DNA of 64,000 nt from Methylobacterium sp. FF17 (lineage in GTDB: Bacteria; Pseudomonadota; Alphaproteobacteria; Rhizobiales; Beijerinckiaceae), in assembly GCF_025813715.1 (NCBI RefSeq), contig NZ_CP107532.1, positions 434,001 through 498,000 on the forward strand, given 5' to 3'. The first letter of the stretch is position 1. Every line of letters begins with the position of its first letter. Made by a program: the position numbers and the translations under genes. Under the pieces are notes generated by a model that worked only from the letters and a program-made list of their open reading frames with translations, ran no database searches and had not been told where the DNA came from. This document shows positions 17,694 to 25,672 of the stretch, one piece after another.

Positions 17694-18448
17694 CGGGCGT
17701 CTCCCGGGCTGCGCGAAAGACCGGCCGGTATGACAGCCGTGTCGCGCAGGCTCGCGATGATCTTCTCCAGGACCATCTCCCGGAAGGTTTCGACGTGCCG
17801 GCGCGCCACCCGGGCGGCGCTCTCGGCATCACCCGCCACCAGATGCTCGATCAGCGCGGTGTGGTCGTTCTCGATATTGGGCCGCACGCCCTGCACGCCG
17901 AAGCCGAGGGCGACCAGCCGGGTCATCTCGTCGAGCAGACCCGACAGGGTTCGGCACAGGCGCCGGTTCCCGGACGCGACCGCGATCGCCATGTGGAAGC
18001 TGCGATTGGCCTCCAGGAAGAAGTCGATCTGGTTGCCGACATCGACCTCGATGCGCTGGCGGCAGGCCTGCTCCAGGCGCTCGAGTTGGGCGCGGTTCAC
18101 CTGTCCCGCGGCGCCCCGGGCGGCCAGGGGCTCGAGTTCGCTGCGCAGCGCGAACACCTCGTCGACATCTTTCACGCTGATCGGCACGATCCGGTAGCCG
18201 TGGCGCGGCATCGAGGTGACGAAGCCGTCCTGGGTCAGGCGCTGCAGGGCGATGCGGCAGCTGGCCTTGCCGAGCTCGAACCGCTCCATGACCTCGGCTT
18301 CCGTGAAGCGGGTGCCGGGCAGCAGGCGGCAGGACACGATCTCGCGCCGCAGGGTTTCATAGGCCGCGTTGCCCTTCAGCGTCGCGTCGGGAACGGCGAC
18401 GAGACCGGTCCGAGCCGGCGCGTCGCGAAGACGTTCTTCAGCCTTCAC
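17690..18448 (-). CDS. GntR-family (FCD) transcriptional regulator
   Basis: A 252-residue regulator: N-terminal winged helix (about 20-90; AYETLRREIVSCRLLPGTRFTEAEVMERFELGKASCRIALQRL in parts) and C-terminal all-helical FCD ligand domain (about 98-230) with the metal-ligand pattern FHMAIA and the paired His of the late helices (HTALIEHLVAGD and ARRHVETF). GTG at 18448 is preferred because GGGAG lies 6 bases before it, while the frame stays open further. As the first gene of the eight-gene operon it is probably an autoregulated local repressor responding to the imported compound or its CoA ester. Confidence 0.9.
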   Translation of the reverse strand: MKAEERLRDAPARTGLVAVPDATLKGNAAYETLRREIVSCRLLPGTRFTEAEVMERFELGKASCRIALQRLTQDGFVTSMPRHGYRIVPISVKDVDEVFALRSELEPLAARGAAGQVNRAQLERLEQACRQRIEVDVGNQIDFFLEANRSFHMAIAVASGNRRLCRTLSGLLDEMTRLVALGFGVQGVRPNIENDHTALIEHLVAGDAESAARVARRHVETFREMVLEKIIASLRDTAVIPAGLSRSPGDAR

Positions 18449-19025
18449 GATGAACTCCCACGTGTCCCCTCCGACACTCGCATCGGCGTGTCCCGGCGGC
18501 TCCGCCGAGTACAAATGCCCTGCCGGATGATCCGGGGGTTTGGATGCGCATCCGAGATGCAAATTGATCGGCCCACCATCACTGGTGAGCGGCTCAGAAA
18601 GATCTTGTAGATCGTTTGTCCATCTCTGTGAATAGAATATTGTATTTTATTAAGCTGAAGCCAAGACTGATACATCTATCGACTGTCGCTTTTAGAGGAT
18701 TTGTAGTTCGACTGCATTTTCCTGCTGGTGCGATCTGCTCCCAACGATGCGTCGCGATGCCGATCGAGGGGTCGGATCACGCGCACCGGACCGTTTGGCG
18801 GGCACTCTCCAACGGCTGGCGGGCCACTCGAGGAACGCGGCGCGCCTTTGGGCGCCTCTGGCCTCGGCGGAAATGCTCACGGAAGCTGGGCGGCGTGGCA
18901 GCCGACGATCAGGCTTGAAAGCCGAGGGGCGAGCGGGCCCGAGGTCTGAGGGCGCGGGCGGCTTTGGACAGGCGATCAGGGGAGATGGCCTGCCACACCC
19001 CGAAGCGCCCCTCCGTGCGATCGGG
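18449..19025. other. Intergenic region upstream of the GntR operon, with AT-rich patch
   Basis: No convincing gene is seen. Two inverted repeats lie upstream of the GntR gene: the perfect 12-bp palindrome GGATGCGCATCC (18542-18553) and GATCT-TGT-AGATC (18601-18613); either could be the regulator's operator. From about 18615 to 18725 the sequence is clearly richer in A and T than anything nearby, which fits a promoter region or a remnant of foreign DNA. Short open frames here lack recognisable features. Confidence 0.5.
18601..18613. promoter_or_regulatory. Candidate GntR operator (inverted repeat)
   Basis: GATCT-TGT-AGATC is a perfect 5-bp inverted repeat with a 3-bp spacer, about 150 bp upstream of the GntR start in the only AT-rich stretch nearby. 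FCD-type GntR proteins often bind short spaced palindromes of this size, but the link is inference. Confidence 0.3.
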
Positions 19026-19510
19026 TTGGCCTGACCTGCGCGCGTCGGGGGGATCGACATAGCCCTCGGTCGCGGGATCGCCCATGCGCGGGATGAACCG
19101 GCGGGCGCCGAAATCCTGGTGGCTGTCCTCGATCACGTCGACCCGGTGGCCCCGGTCCAGCAGCCCCTGGAGGGTCGCCGCCGGCATGGTCGCCCCGGCG
19201 TTGATCTCCAGGCCGGCATTGAAGCGCCAGCGCGGCGCGTCGCAGGCGGCCTGCGGGTTCTGGCCGTGGTCGATCATCCGCACCAGCGGAAGCCGTAGCC
19301 GCGGTTCTGCAGGGACAGGCCCCATTCGGGCACCACCACGCCCGAGCCGAAGCTCATGACGTTCGACTGGATGAAGCTCACACCGCGTTGCCGCCCTGCC
19401 AGAGCATGCGGATGCCGGCCCGGGCCGCGAGCGCGTGCGAGGGCGAGACCATGTTGCGGCCGAAGATCGGCATCCGCACGGAGGGGTGGCCGGTGGTCCC
19501 GTTGAGCGGC
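19026..19510 (-). pseudogene. Gamma-glutamyltransferase remnant with large deletions and frameshifts
   Basis: Three separate pieces of a gamma-glutamyltransferase can be read in different minus-strand frames. About 19510-19378: GHPSVRMPIFGRNMV then LAARAGIRMLWQGGNAV, the N-terminal start of the large subunit. About 19380-19285: SFIQSNVMSFGSGVVVPEWG then LSLQNRGYGF, from the small subunit. About 19285-19026: RMIDHGQNPQAACDAPRW, then TLQGLLDRGHRVDV, then EGYVDPPDARRSGQ, the C-terminus. The several hundred residues between GGNAV and SFIQSN, including the autocleavage Thr, are missing, as is the stretch before RMIDHG. The gene cannot make a functional enzyme. The nearby XRE-cupin regulator may once have served it. 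Confidence 0.8.
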
Positions 19511-19644
19511 GTCACGAAGCGGGTTCCCTCCGACGAGAGCAACGGGAAGAACGCCGAGCGAGACAGCCGGGCATCGTCTGCGGGCGCGGAGGCAGGCCTG
19601 GGCCGCGTCGATCCAGCCACGCGATGCCATCGCTTCGGAACGGG

Positions 19645-20106
19645 TCATCCCGGCCCCGCGAACGCGAAGAGATCCAGCTGCCTCGCATGCGTCGGCGATG
19701 ATCGCCGCGTGGTCCGTCGCGGCGCCGGGGATGTGACGGCGGGCAACGCCACGGACCCTCGGCCATGAAGCACGGCACCGACGATCTGGCATCCGTCGCC
19801 ACGATGATAGACGTAGGCCCGGAAGGGGCCCGAACCGAAGATCTCCTGCACGAGCGCCTCGTCGCCCTGCAGGACGTCGAGCGCTCGAAGAAGGCAGGCG
19901 AGGCCGAGCGCCGGCGTGCGGGACGTGCGGAACTCGAAGCTCTGCCCGGCCCAGGTGCTGCGCTGCGCCCCGGCCGAGGTCGTCCGGAAGGGGTTGATGC
20001 TCGGCTGCGTCGCCGGATCGAGGAGGAAGCCGGCGATCGCCTCACGGTCCGCGATGTGCGCACAGGCGCGAAGCGAGGCCGCGAGTTGACGTTGGGTGAC
20101 CGGCAC
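19645..20106 (-). CDS. Hypothetical protein, possibly a gene remnant
   Basis: A 153-residue frame (N-terminus MPVTQRQLAASLRACAHIAD) that reads like real protein over the first about 115 residues (LGLACLLRALDVLQGDEALVQ, YVYHRGDGCQIVGAVLHGRG) and then turns basic and low-complexity, suggesting a frameshifted or truncated end. I do not recognise the family. It lies between the XRE-cupin gene and the gamma-glutamyltransferase remnant, on the same strand as both, in a decayed neighbourhood. The flanks 19511-19644 and 20107-20310 show nothing I can name. Confidence 0.4.
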   Translation of the reverse strand: MPVTQRQLAASLRACAHIADREAIAGFLLDPATQPSINPFRTTSAGAQRSTWAGQSFEFRTSRTPALGLACLLRALDVLQGDEALVQEIFGSGPFRAYVYHRGDGCQIVGAVLHGRGSVALPAVTSPAPRRTTRRSSPTHARQLDLFAFAGPG

Positions 20107-20310
20107 GGATCCTCCTCTCGGGCTCGCGCTGAGGATGCATCAGGTTCGCACCGGCTCGGCTGTTCCGGAAGCAAACCCATCCGGGTCTGCTCGATCGGGG
20201 AAAGATCCGGAAGCGGCGGCGCACCGCTTCCGATCCGAACACACTGCTTTCTTGGAGTGGCGGACGGGATCAGGCAGCGAAGCGGATGCGGTCGCACCCC
20301 GCCGGCCGCC

Positions 20311-20940
20311 CTACTCCATCACGGCGGCCTTCATGATCACCACCATCACGGCCTTTGCCGGCTCCGTGCCGAGGCAGCGCACCGTGTGCGGCCGGTCGCA
20401 GCGGTAGCGCAGGGTCTCGCCGGCGCGGGCGCGCTGGACGGTGCCCGCGACCTCGACCTCCATCAGGCCGGACGTCACCGTGAGCGATTCGACCGACCCC
20501 CGCTGGTGCGGGTCGGAATCGAGCTGTCCGCCCGGATCGGCGCTGACGTCGTACCATTGCAGCCACTCGACCGTCTTGATCCAACCGATGATGGCCAGGC
20601 GCACCTTGCCGTCGTCCGAGACGAGGATCGGCGTGTCGGCCCGAGAGGTCTTCTCGATGAAGGGTTCCTCGTCGCTGGTGGCGAGCACCCGCTCGATCGA
20701 CACGTCGAGGGCCTGGCTCAGGCGCCAGATCGTGGCGAGCGTCGGATTGGTCTCGTTGCGCTCGATCTGGCTGATGATCGATTTCGCCACCCCGGATTGC
20801 TCCGCGAGTTCGGACAGCGAGAGGTTATAGGCCTTGCGCAGGCGCTGGATCGTCTTTCCGAGTTGGCCGGAGAGCACCTGCGCTCCGGTGAGAATTTCGC
20901 GCTGCCGTCCGCGTTCGGACGTCGTCACCTGGTCTTCCAT
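20311..20940 (-). CDS. XRE-family regulator with C-terminal cupin
   Basis: A 209-residue protein: helix-turn-helix of the XRE/Cro type at about 28-82 (LRKAYNLSLSELAEQSGVAKSIISQIERN in parts; ATIWRLSQALDVS) and a small cupin barrel at about 120-205 (SVESLTVTSGLMEVEV, GETLRYRCDRPHTVRC). Cupin-XRE regulators usually control amine, amino-acid or sugar-acid catabolism by sensing a small ligand in the cupin. Its likely target was next door, where now only a damaged gamma-glutamyltransferase and a hypothetical frame remain. Confidence 0.9.
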   Translation of the reverse strand: MEDQVTTSERGRQREILTGAQVLSGQLGKTIQRLRKAYNLSLSELAEQSGVAKSIISQIERNETNPTLATIWRLSQALDVSIERVLATSDEEPFIEKTSRADTPILVSDDGKVRLAIIGWIKTVEWLQWYDVSADPGGQLDSDPHQRGSVESLTVTSGLMEVEVAGTVQRARAGETLRYRCDRPHTVRCLGTEPAKAVMVVIMKAAVME

Positions 20941-21026
20941 CGTCCCTGACTTCCGCGCATCCGTTCCATGAACCGGACGCTTGTACGTTACTTCAAACGC
21001 AAACGGCGGGTCGGCGCAAGGCGCGG

Positions 21027-21833
21027 TCAGGCCCAGAGGGCATGGAAATGATGCACCGGGCCGTGTCCATGGCCCACCGGTACGCTGTCCGCGCGGGCGA
21101 TCGCGGCGGAGACGTAGCGCTTGGCCTGGGCCACGGCCTCGACCAGGGGCAGACCGTGCGCGAGCCCCGCCGCGACGGCCGAAGACAGGGTGCAGCCCGT
21201 CCCGTGCGTGTTGCGGGTCTCGATGCGGGGCGCCGCGAAGCGACGCAGCCGGCCATCGGCCTCCATCAGGTGGTCGACGCTCTCGCGTCCGGCCGCATGG
21301 CCGCCCTTCACCAGCACGGCGCGAGCGCCCCGGGCGAGGAGGCGGCGGCCCTGTGCTACGGCGTCGTTCTCGCTCACGGCGGCGGGCTCGTCGATCAGCG
21401 TGGCGATCTCGGGCAGGTTCGGGGTGACGAGGGCCGCCAGCGGCAGCAGGTGGCGGCGCAGGGCGTCCACCGCCGCCTCGGAGATCAGGCGGTCGCCCGA
21501 GGTGGCGACCATCACGGGGTCGAGCACGAACGGAATCGCGCCGGCATGGCGCGCCAGCCCCGCCGCCACCGCCTCGATGGTGGCGACCTGTGACAGCATC
21601 CCGATCTTCACGGCCGTGACGGCGAGGTCCGAAAACACGCTGTCGATCTGCGCCGCGACGAAATCGGCCGGCACGTCGTGGATCGCCTGGACCCCCCGCG
21701 TGTTCTGCGCCGTCAGGGCGGTGACGACGCTGGCGCCGTAGACCCTCAGCGCCGCGAAGGTCTTGAGGTCCGCCTGAATCCCCGCGCCCCCGCTGGAATC
21801 GGATCCCGCGATGGTGACCGCGATCGGTGTCAT
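21027..21833 (-). CDS. thiD: Hydroxymethylpyrimidine kinase / phosphomethylpyrimidine kinase
   Basis: A 268-residue ribokinase-fold enzyme that phosphorylates HMP and HMP-P to HMP-PP for thiamine synthesis. Motifs: AGSDSSGGAGIQADLKTF near the N-terminus (substrate-binding glycine-rich loop), KIGML, DPVMVATSGDRLI, and TRNTHGTGCTLSSAVAA with the catalytic anion hole and Asp-replacing region typical of ThiD. The ATG at 21833 starts the conserved domain directly; the open frame upstream overlaps thiE. It lies 28 bp downstream of thiE on the same strand, so the two probably form an operon. Confidence 0.95.
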   Translation of the reverse strand: MTPIAVTIAGSDSSGGAGIQADLKTFAALRVYGASVVTALTAQNTRGVQAIHDVPADFVAAQIDSVFSDLAVTAVKIGMLSQVATIEAVAAGLARHAGAIPFVLDPVMVATSGDRLISEAAVDALRRHLLPLAALVTPNLPEIATLIDEPAAVSENDAVAQGRRLLARGARAVLVKGGHAAGRESVDHLMEADGRLRRFAAPRIETRNTHGTGCTLSSAVAAGLAHGLPLVEAVAQAKRYVSAAIARADSVPVGHGHGPVHHFHALWA

Positions 21834-21861
21834 GACGTCGTCCCCAGAGCTTTTCGGCAGC

Positions 21862-22593
21862 TTAGGCCGATGCACCCCGCGCGGCGAGGGCGGAATCGAC
21901 CCGGAAGCGCAGGTCGCGCGCGCGCGCCTCCACGGACTCGCCGGAGAACAGGGAGGAGATCACCGCGATGCCGTCCGCCCCCGCCCCGATCACCGCCGCC
22001 GCGTTGCTGGCGTCGATCCCCGCGATGGCCCCGAGGGGAAATGCGGCCCCGCGCGCGAGGCGGCCCCGGAAGACGATCCGGGCGAGGCCGTCGAGGCCCA
22101 CCGGCGGATCGGGGTTGTCCTTGCTCGCGGTCGCGAACACGCCGCCGATGCAGGCATAGTCCACGGGCAGGCGGTAGAGTTCGTCGGCCTGGGGGCCGGC
22201 CTTGAGGGTCAGCCCGATGATCGCGTCGCGCCCGAGCAGGCGGCGCGCATCCGCCGGATGCAGGTCGCCCTGGCCGAGATGGACCCCCTCGACGCCGGCC
22301 GCGAGGGCGAGGTCGACCCGGTCGTTGACGAGGAGCGGCACGCCGCTGCCGGCCAGCGCCACGTGGATCGCCCGGATGCGGGTCAGGGCCGCGCGCGCGT
22401 TGTCGATGGATTTCTCGCGGTATTGCAGGAGCGTACAGCCGCCCCGGACGGCCTCGACCGCCATCGCGGCGAGTCTCGCGCCGTCATGGCCGGAGATTCC
22501 GGTGTCGAGCAGGCCGTAGAGTCGCAGGTCGACCCGCCGCCCTCCGGCTTTTCCTTCATCCCGTTCGATCACACCCTGCCTCACCCGGTTCAT
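21862..22593 (-). CDS. thiE: Thiamine phosphate synthase
   Basis: About 243 residues with the TIM-barrel ThiE core: TLLQYREKSIDNA (diphosphate-binding QxRxK), VNDRVDLALAAGVEGVHLGQGDL (NDR-D...GVHLGQ-D), GGVFATASKDNP (the usual GPVFPTxTK loop in variant form) and AIAGIDASNAAAVIGAGADGIAVIS. It joins HMP-PP to the thiazole phosphate. The start is uncertain: ATG codons at 22593 and 22605 lack a clear Shine-Dalgarno. Followed by thiD. No TPP riboswitch could be recognised in the short leader. Confidence 0.92.
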   Translation of the reverse strand: MNRVRQGVIERDEGKAGGRRVDLRLYGLLDTGISGHDGARLAAMAVEAVRGGCTLLQYREKSIDNARAALTRIRAIHVALAGSGVPLLVNDRVDLALAAGVEGVHLGQGDLHPADARRLLGRDAIIGLTLKAGPQADELYRLPVDYACIGGVFATASKDNPDPPVGLDGLARIVFRGRLARGAAFPLGAIAGIDASNAAAVIGAGADGIAVISSLFSGESVEARARDLRFRVDSALAARGASA

Positions 22594-22772
22594 CCACGCG
22601 GCCATTCTAGAGCGTGCCGTCACGCTGTCATCAGGCGTTGGCCCCCTCGGAGCGGGAGAGACGGGCGAGCACCGGCGCGACGGCCCGTGCCGAGGCCGCG
22701 CAGCGGAGCCCGGGATCCTTGCCGGTCCCCGTGGCGTTGCGTCCTCGACCCGCCGAGGAGCCCCGAGACCCG

Positions 22773-23354
22773 ATGGATCTGACCCCGAAGCAGAAGATGC
22801 TGTCCGGCGCGCATTACCATCCCGACGATCCGGAACTGCACGCCGACCACCACAGCGCCAAGCTCTGGATGCAGCGCTACAATGCGTCCCTGACCGAGCC
22901 CCCTTCGGTCCGCCGCGAACTCCTGCGCGAGCGCTTGGCCGCCGTCGGCGAGGGCGCAGTGGTGCGCCCGCCCTTCCACTGCGATTACGGGCTGCACATC
23001 AGCCTCGGCGCGCACGTCTTCCTCAATTTCGGCTGCGTCATCCTGGATTGCGCGCCCGTGAGCATCGGCGACCGGACGCAGATCGGCCCCGGCGTCCAGA
23101 TCCTCACCCCCGACCATCCCCGGGAGCCCGGTCCCCGCGAGGCCGGCCTCGAATTCGCCCGCGCGATCCGGATCGGACGCAACGTCTGGATCGGGGGCGG
23201 CGCCCTGATCCTGCCCGGCGTGACGGTCGGCGACGATGCCATCGTCGGCGCCGGCGCCGTCGTCACCCGCGACGTGCCGGCCGGCGCGACCGTGGCGGGC
23301 AACCCGGCGCGCATCCTGCCGCGGCGCGCGGGCGGGACATCCCCCGTGGCGTGA
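22773..23354 (+). CDS. Maltose/galactoside O-acetyltransferase family protein
   Basis: A 193-residue left-handed beta-helix acetyltransferase. The N-terminal MAC segment (KQKMLSGAHYHPDDPEL, as in maltose acetyltransferase) is followed by hexapeptide repeats: SLGAHVFLNFGCVILD (active-site region), VSIGDRTQIGPGVQILTPDH, IRIGRNVWIGGGALILPGV, GDDAIVGAGAVVTRDVPA, GNPARI. It would transfer acetyl from acetyl-CoA to a sugar hydroxyl; real substrate unknown. The ATG at 22773 has a GAGGAG about 12 bases upstream. Divergent from thiE. Confidence 0.92.
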   Translation: MDLTPKQKMLSGAHYHPDDPELHADHHSAKLWMQRYNASLTEPPSVRRELLRERLAAVGEGAVVRPPFHCDYGLHISLGAHVFLNFGCVILDCAPVSIGDRTQIGPGVQILTPDHPREPGPREAGLEFARAIRIGRNVWIGGGALILPGVTVGDDAIVGAGAVVTRDVPAGATVAGNPARILPRRAGGTSPVA

Positions 23355-23469
23355 CGCGTTATTACACGTTCATCGCGGGCGCCCGATATGCCATGACCCG
23401 CTAGGCAACGCGCAGGCGTCCCACGGGACGCGGGGCGTCCGGCGGGTTGGTGAGCGGCGCGCGGGCGGC

Positions 23470-24495
23470 ATGGATATCGGGCGGGGATCGGACGGCGTGA
23501 CCACGGTGGAGGAGACTCAGCGGAGCCGGGAGGGGAGCCTCCCCAACCCGTCCGCCGTCGGGCTCGTCGCCGTGATCGTCGCGGCCACCGACGGCGAGCC
23601 GCGCGCCCTCACCGTTCAGGTCGGCGGCCAGGCCCGGGGCCGCTCGGACGGGTTGCCGGCGGGCCCGCTGGTGCCCGAGCACCCCACCCTGGAGCGGGGC
23701 CTGCGCGCCTGGGTCGAGCGCCAGACCCACCAGCGCCTCGGCTACGTCGAACAGCTCTACACCTTCGGCGACCGCGACCGGCAGGGCGACGATGCCGGCG
23801 GGCTGCACTCGCTCTCGGTGGCCTACCTCGCCCTCGTGCGCGAGGTCCGCCCGGCGGGGCTCGCGGAAGCCTCCTGGCGCAACTGGTACCGCTTCCTGCC
23901 GTGGGAGGACTGGCGGGCGGGACGGCCCGAATCGCTCGGCGAGATCGAGGCGCAACTCCTCGCCTGGGCGGAGGGCGCCGGCGACCCGAAGCTGCGGCGC
24001 CGCCGCGAGGACCGCCTCGGCCTGACCTTCGGCCTTTGTGGCGGAGCCTGGAACGAGGAGCGTGTGCTCGAGCGCTACGAATTGCTGTTCGAGGCCGGCC
24101 TGATCCCCGAGGCGCAGGGGCAGGCCGGTGCGGCCGGGGACGCCGACCTGCGGATCACGGGCCAGCCCATGGCCCTCGACCACCGCCGCGTGCTCGCCAC
24201 CGCGATCGGGCGCCTGCGCGGCAAGATCAAGTACCGCCCCGTGGTGTTCGAACTGATGCCGCCGACCTTCACGCTGTTCCAGCTCCAGCGCACCGTGGAG
24301 GCGCTCTCGGGCACCAACCTGCACAAGCAGAACTTCCGGCGGCTGGTGGCCCAGCAGGGGCTCGTGGAGGAGACGGACGGCGTCACCAGCGGTGCCACCG
24401 GACGCCCGGCCCGCCTCGTGCGATTCCGCCGCGAAGTCCTGCTCGAACGCCCGGCCCCGGGCTTCCGCCTGCGACCGCAGCGCCGGCCCGCCTGA
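23470..24495 (+). CDS. nadQ: NadQ/NrtR-like regulator of NAD biosynthesis
   Basis: A 341-residue protein with a Nudix-like N-terminal domain (about 30-200; AVGLVAVIVAATDGEPRALTV, then LRAWVERQTHQRLGYVEQLYTFGDRDR in parts) and a C-terminal winged helix (about 235-330; LRGKIKYRPVVFELMP, FTLFQLQRTVEALSG, NFRRLVAQQGLVEE), the architecture of NrtR and of the COG4111 protein called NadQ in Rhizobiales. The Nudix catalytic box is not recognisable, so it should bind rather than cleave an NAD-related effector. It sits directly before nadABC, with two matching palindromes in between. Start chosen at ATG 23470; a downstream GTG is possible. Confidence 0.82.
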   Translation: MDIGRGSDGVTTVEETQRSREGSLPNPSAVGLVAVIVAATDGEPRALTVQVGGQARGRSDGLPAGPLVPEHPTLERGLRAWVERQTHQRLGYVEQLYTFGDRDRQGDDAGGLHSLSVAYLALVREVRPAGLAEASWRNWYRFLPWEDWRAGRPESLGEIEAQLLAWAEGAGDPKLRRRREDRLGLTFGLCGGAWNEERVLERYELLFEAGLIPEAQGQAGAAGDADLRITGQPMALDHRRVLATAIGRLRGKIKYRPVVFELMPPTFTLFQLQRTVEALSGTNLHKQNFRRLVAQQGLVEETDGVTSGATGRPARLVRFRREVLLERPAPGFRLRPQRRPA

Positions 24496-24553
24496 AGCGA
24501 CGGTCCCGCCCTGACATTTGCGCTGCAGCGTCATTCTCGCATCGCAAAAACGT

Positions 24554-24572
24554 TATGCTCAAAGGCTGCATA
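24554..24572. promoter_or_regulatory. NadQ-type operator 1 (upstream of nadA -35)
   Basis: TATGC-N9-GCATA (24554-24558 and 24568-24572), one base before the proposed -35 hexamer. It shares the ATGCTCA half and the ATGC-N9-GCAT geometry with operator 2, 59 bp downstream. Confidence 0.6.
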
Positions 24573-24574
24573 TC

Positions 24575-24603
24575 TGGACAAGGCGGTACGGCGCGCCTAC
24601 GTT
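24575..24603 (+). promoter_or_regulatory. Sigma70-type promoter of nadABC
   Basis: TGGACA (24575-24580), a 17-base spacer and TACGTT (24598-24603) make a good housekeeping-type promoter. Transcription would begin near 24610, just before operator 2, and the nadA ATG is at 24647 with AAGGA at 24635-24639. Confidence 0.55.
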
Positions 24604-24612
24604 AGTCGGCGC

Positions 24613-24631
24613 AATGCTCAGATTGAGCATA
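24613..24631. promoter_or_regulatory. NadQ-type operator 2 (at nadA transcription start)
   Basis: ATGCTCA-GAT-TGAGCAT (24614-24630) is a perfect 7-bp inverted repeat with a 3-bp spacer, extended to AATGC-N9-GCATA. It covers the expected start of transcription, where a bound repressor would block RNA polymerase. Confidence 0.68.
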
Positions 24632-24646
24632 AGTAAGGACGCGTCA

Positions 24647-25672
24647 ATGGCGGCGACCAGTCACCCGAACGGCATCATGGTCCAGGGCTTTCCCGGTGGC
24701 CTGCCCCTGCCGCACATCTACGCGCGGGTCAGCCGCCACGTGCCCGCGATCGAGTGGCCGGCGCTCGCCGACGACGTCGCGGCGATCCTCGAGCTCAAGA
24801 AGACGCGCAACGCCGTCATCCTGGCGCACAATTACCAGGCGCCCGAGATCTTCCACACGGTCGCGGACATCGTCGGCGACAGCCTGGCGCTCGCCCGCGA
24901 GGCCGTGACGGTGGATGCCGACGTGATCGTCCTCGCCGGCGTGCACTTCATGGCCGAGACCGCCAAGCTGCTGAACCCGGCCAAGACGGTGCTGATCCCC
25001 GACATGCGGGCCGGCTGCTCGCTCGCCGATTCGATCACCGCCGCCGACGTGCGGGGCCTGCGCGCGAAATATCCCGGCGTGCCGATCGTGACCTACGTCA
25101 ACACCTCGGCCGCCGTGAAGGCGGAGTCGGACCTCTGCTGCACCTCGGGCAACGCTGTCGAGGTGGTGCGCTCCCTGAACGCGCCGCGCGTGCTCATGAT
25201 CCCCGACGAATTCCTGGCCCAGAACGTCCAGGCCATGGTGCCCGAGGTCGAGATCCTGACCTGGGCCGGGCATTGCGAGGTGCACGAGCAGTTCACCCCC
25301 GCCGACATCCGCGAGGTCCGCGAGAGCTATCCGGGCGTCACCGTCATCACGCACCCGGAATGCCCGCCCGAGGTGGTCGCCGAGGCGGATTTCTCCGGCT
25401 CCACCGCGATGATGATGAACTTCGTCCTGGAGAAGCGCCCCAAGCAGGTCGTGCTCGTGACCGAGTGCTCCATGGGCGACAACATCGCGGCGGCCAATCC
25501 CGACATCGAGTTCATCAAGCCCTGCAACCTGTGCCCGCACATGAAGCGCATGAGCCTCAAGAACATCCGCCACGCCCTCGAGACCATGACCCACGAGGTC
25601 ACGGTGGAGCCGGAGCTCGCCGAGCGGGCCCGGATGGCGGTGGAGCGCATGCTGGCGGTGCGGGTCCGATGA
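24647..25672 (+). CDS. nadA: Quinolinate synthase
   Basis: A 341-residue [4Fe-4S] enzyme that condenses iminoaspartate with dihydroxyacetone phosphate to quinolinate in de novo NAD synthesis. Three Cys cluster ligands can be placed by comparison with E. coli NadA: Cys124 (RAGCSLADS), Cys210 ([10 protein letters not shown]) and Cys296 (CNLCPHMKR). Other hallmarks: [44 protein letters not shown]. First gene of nadABC; its stop overlaps the nadB start as ATGA. Regulated by the two palindromes upstream if the NadQ assignment is right. Confidence 0.96.
   Translation: MAATSHPNGIMVQGFPGGLPLPHIYARVSRHVPAIEWPALADDVAAILELKKTRNAVILAHNYQAPEIFHTVADIVGDSLALAREAVTVDADVIVLAGVHFMAETAKLLNPAKTVLIPDMRAGCSLADSITAADVRGLRAKYPGVPIVTYVNTSAAVKAESDLCCTSGNAVEVVRSLNAPRVLMIPDEFLAQNVQAMVPEVEILTWAGHCEVHEQFTPADIREVRESYPGVTVITHPECPPEVVAEADFSGSTAMMMNFVLEKRPKQVVLVTECSMGDNIAAANPDIEFIKPCNLCPHMKRMSLKNIRHALETMTHEVTVEPELAERARMAVERMLAVRVR

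Noticed and set aside
18616..18918. Plus-strand frame of 100 codons in the AT-rich patch
   Set aside because: No ribosome-binding site, no recognisable domain, and composition shifts abruptly half-way; it lies in a likely promoter and decay region.
22594..22772. TPP riboswitch between thiE and the acetyltransferase gene
   Set aside because: I looked for the conserved CUGAGA and ACCUGA-type elements of the thi box in the thiE leader and did not see them together.
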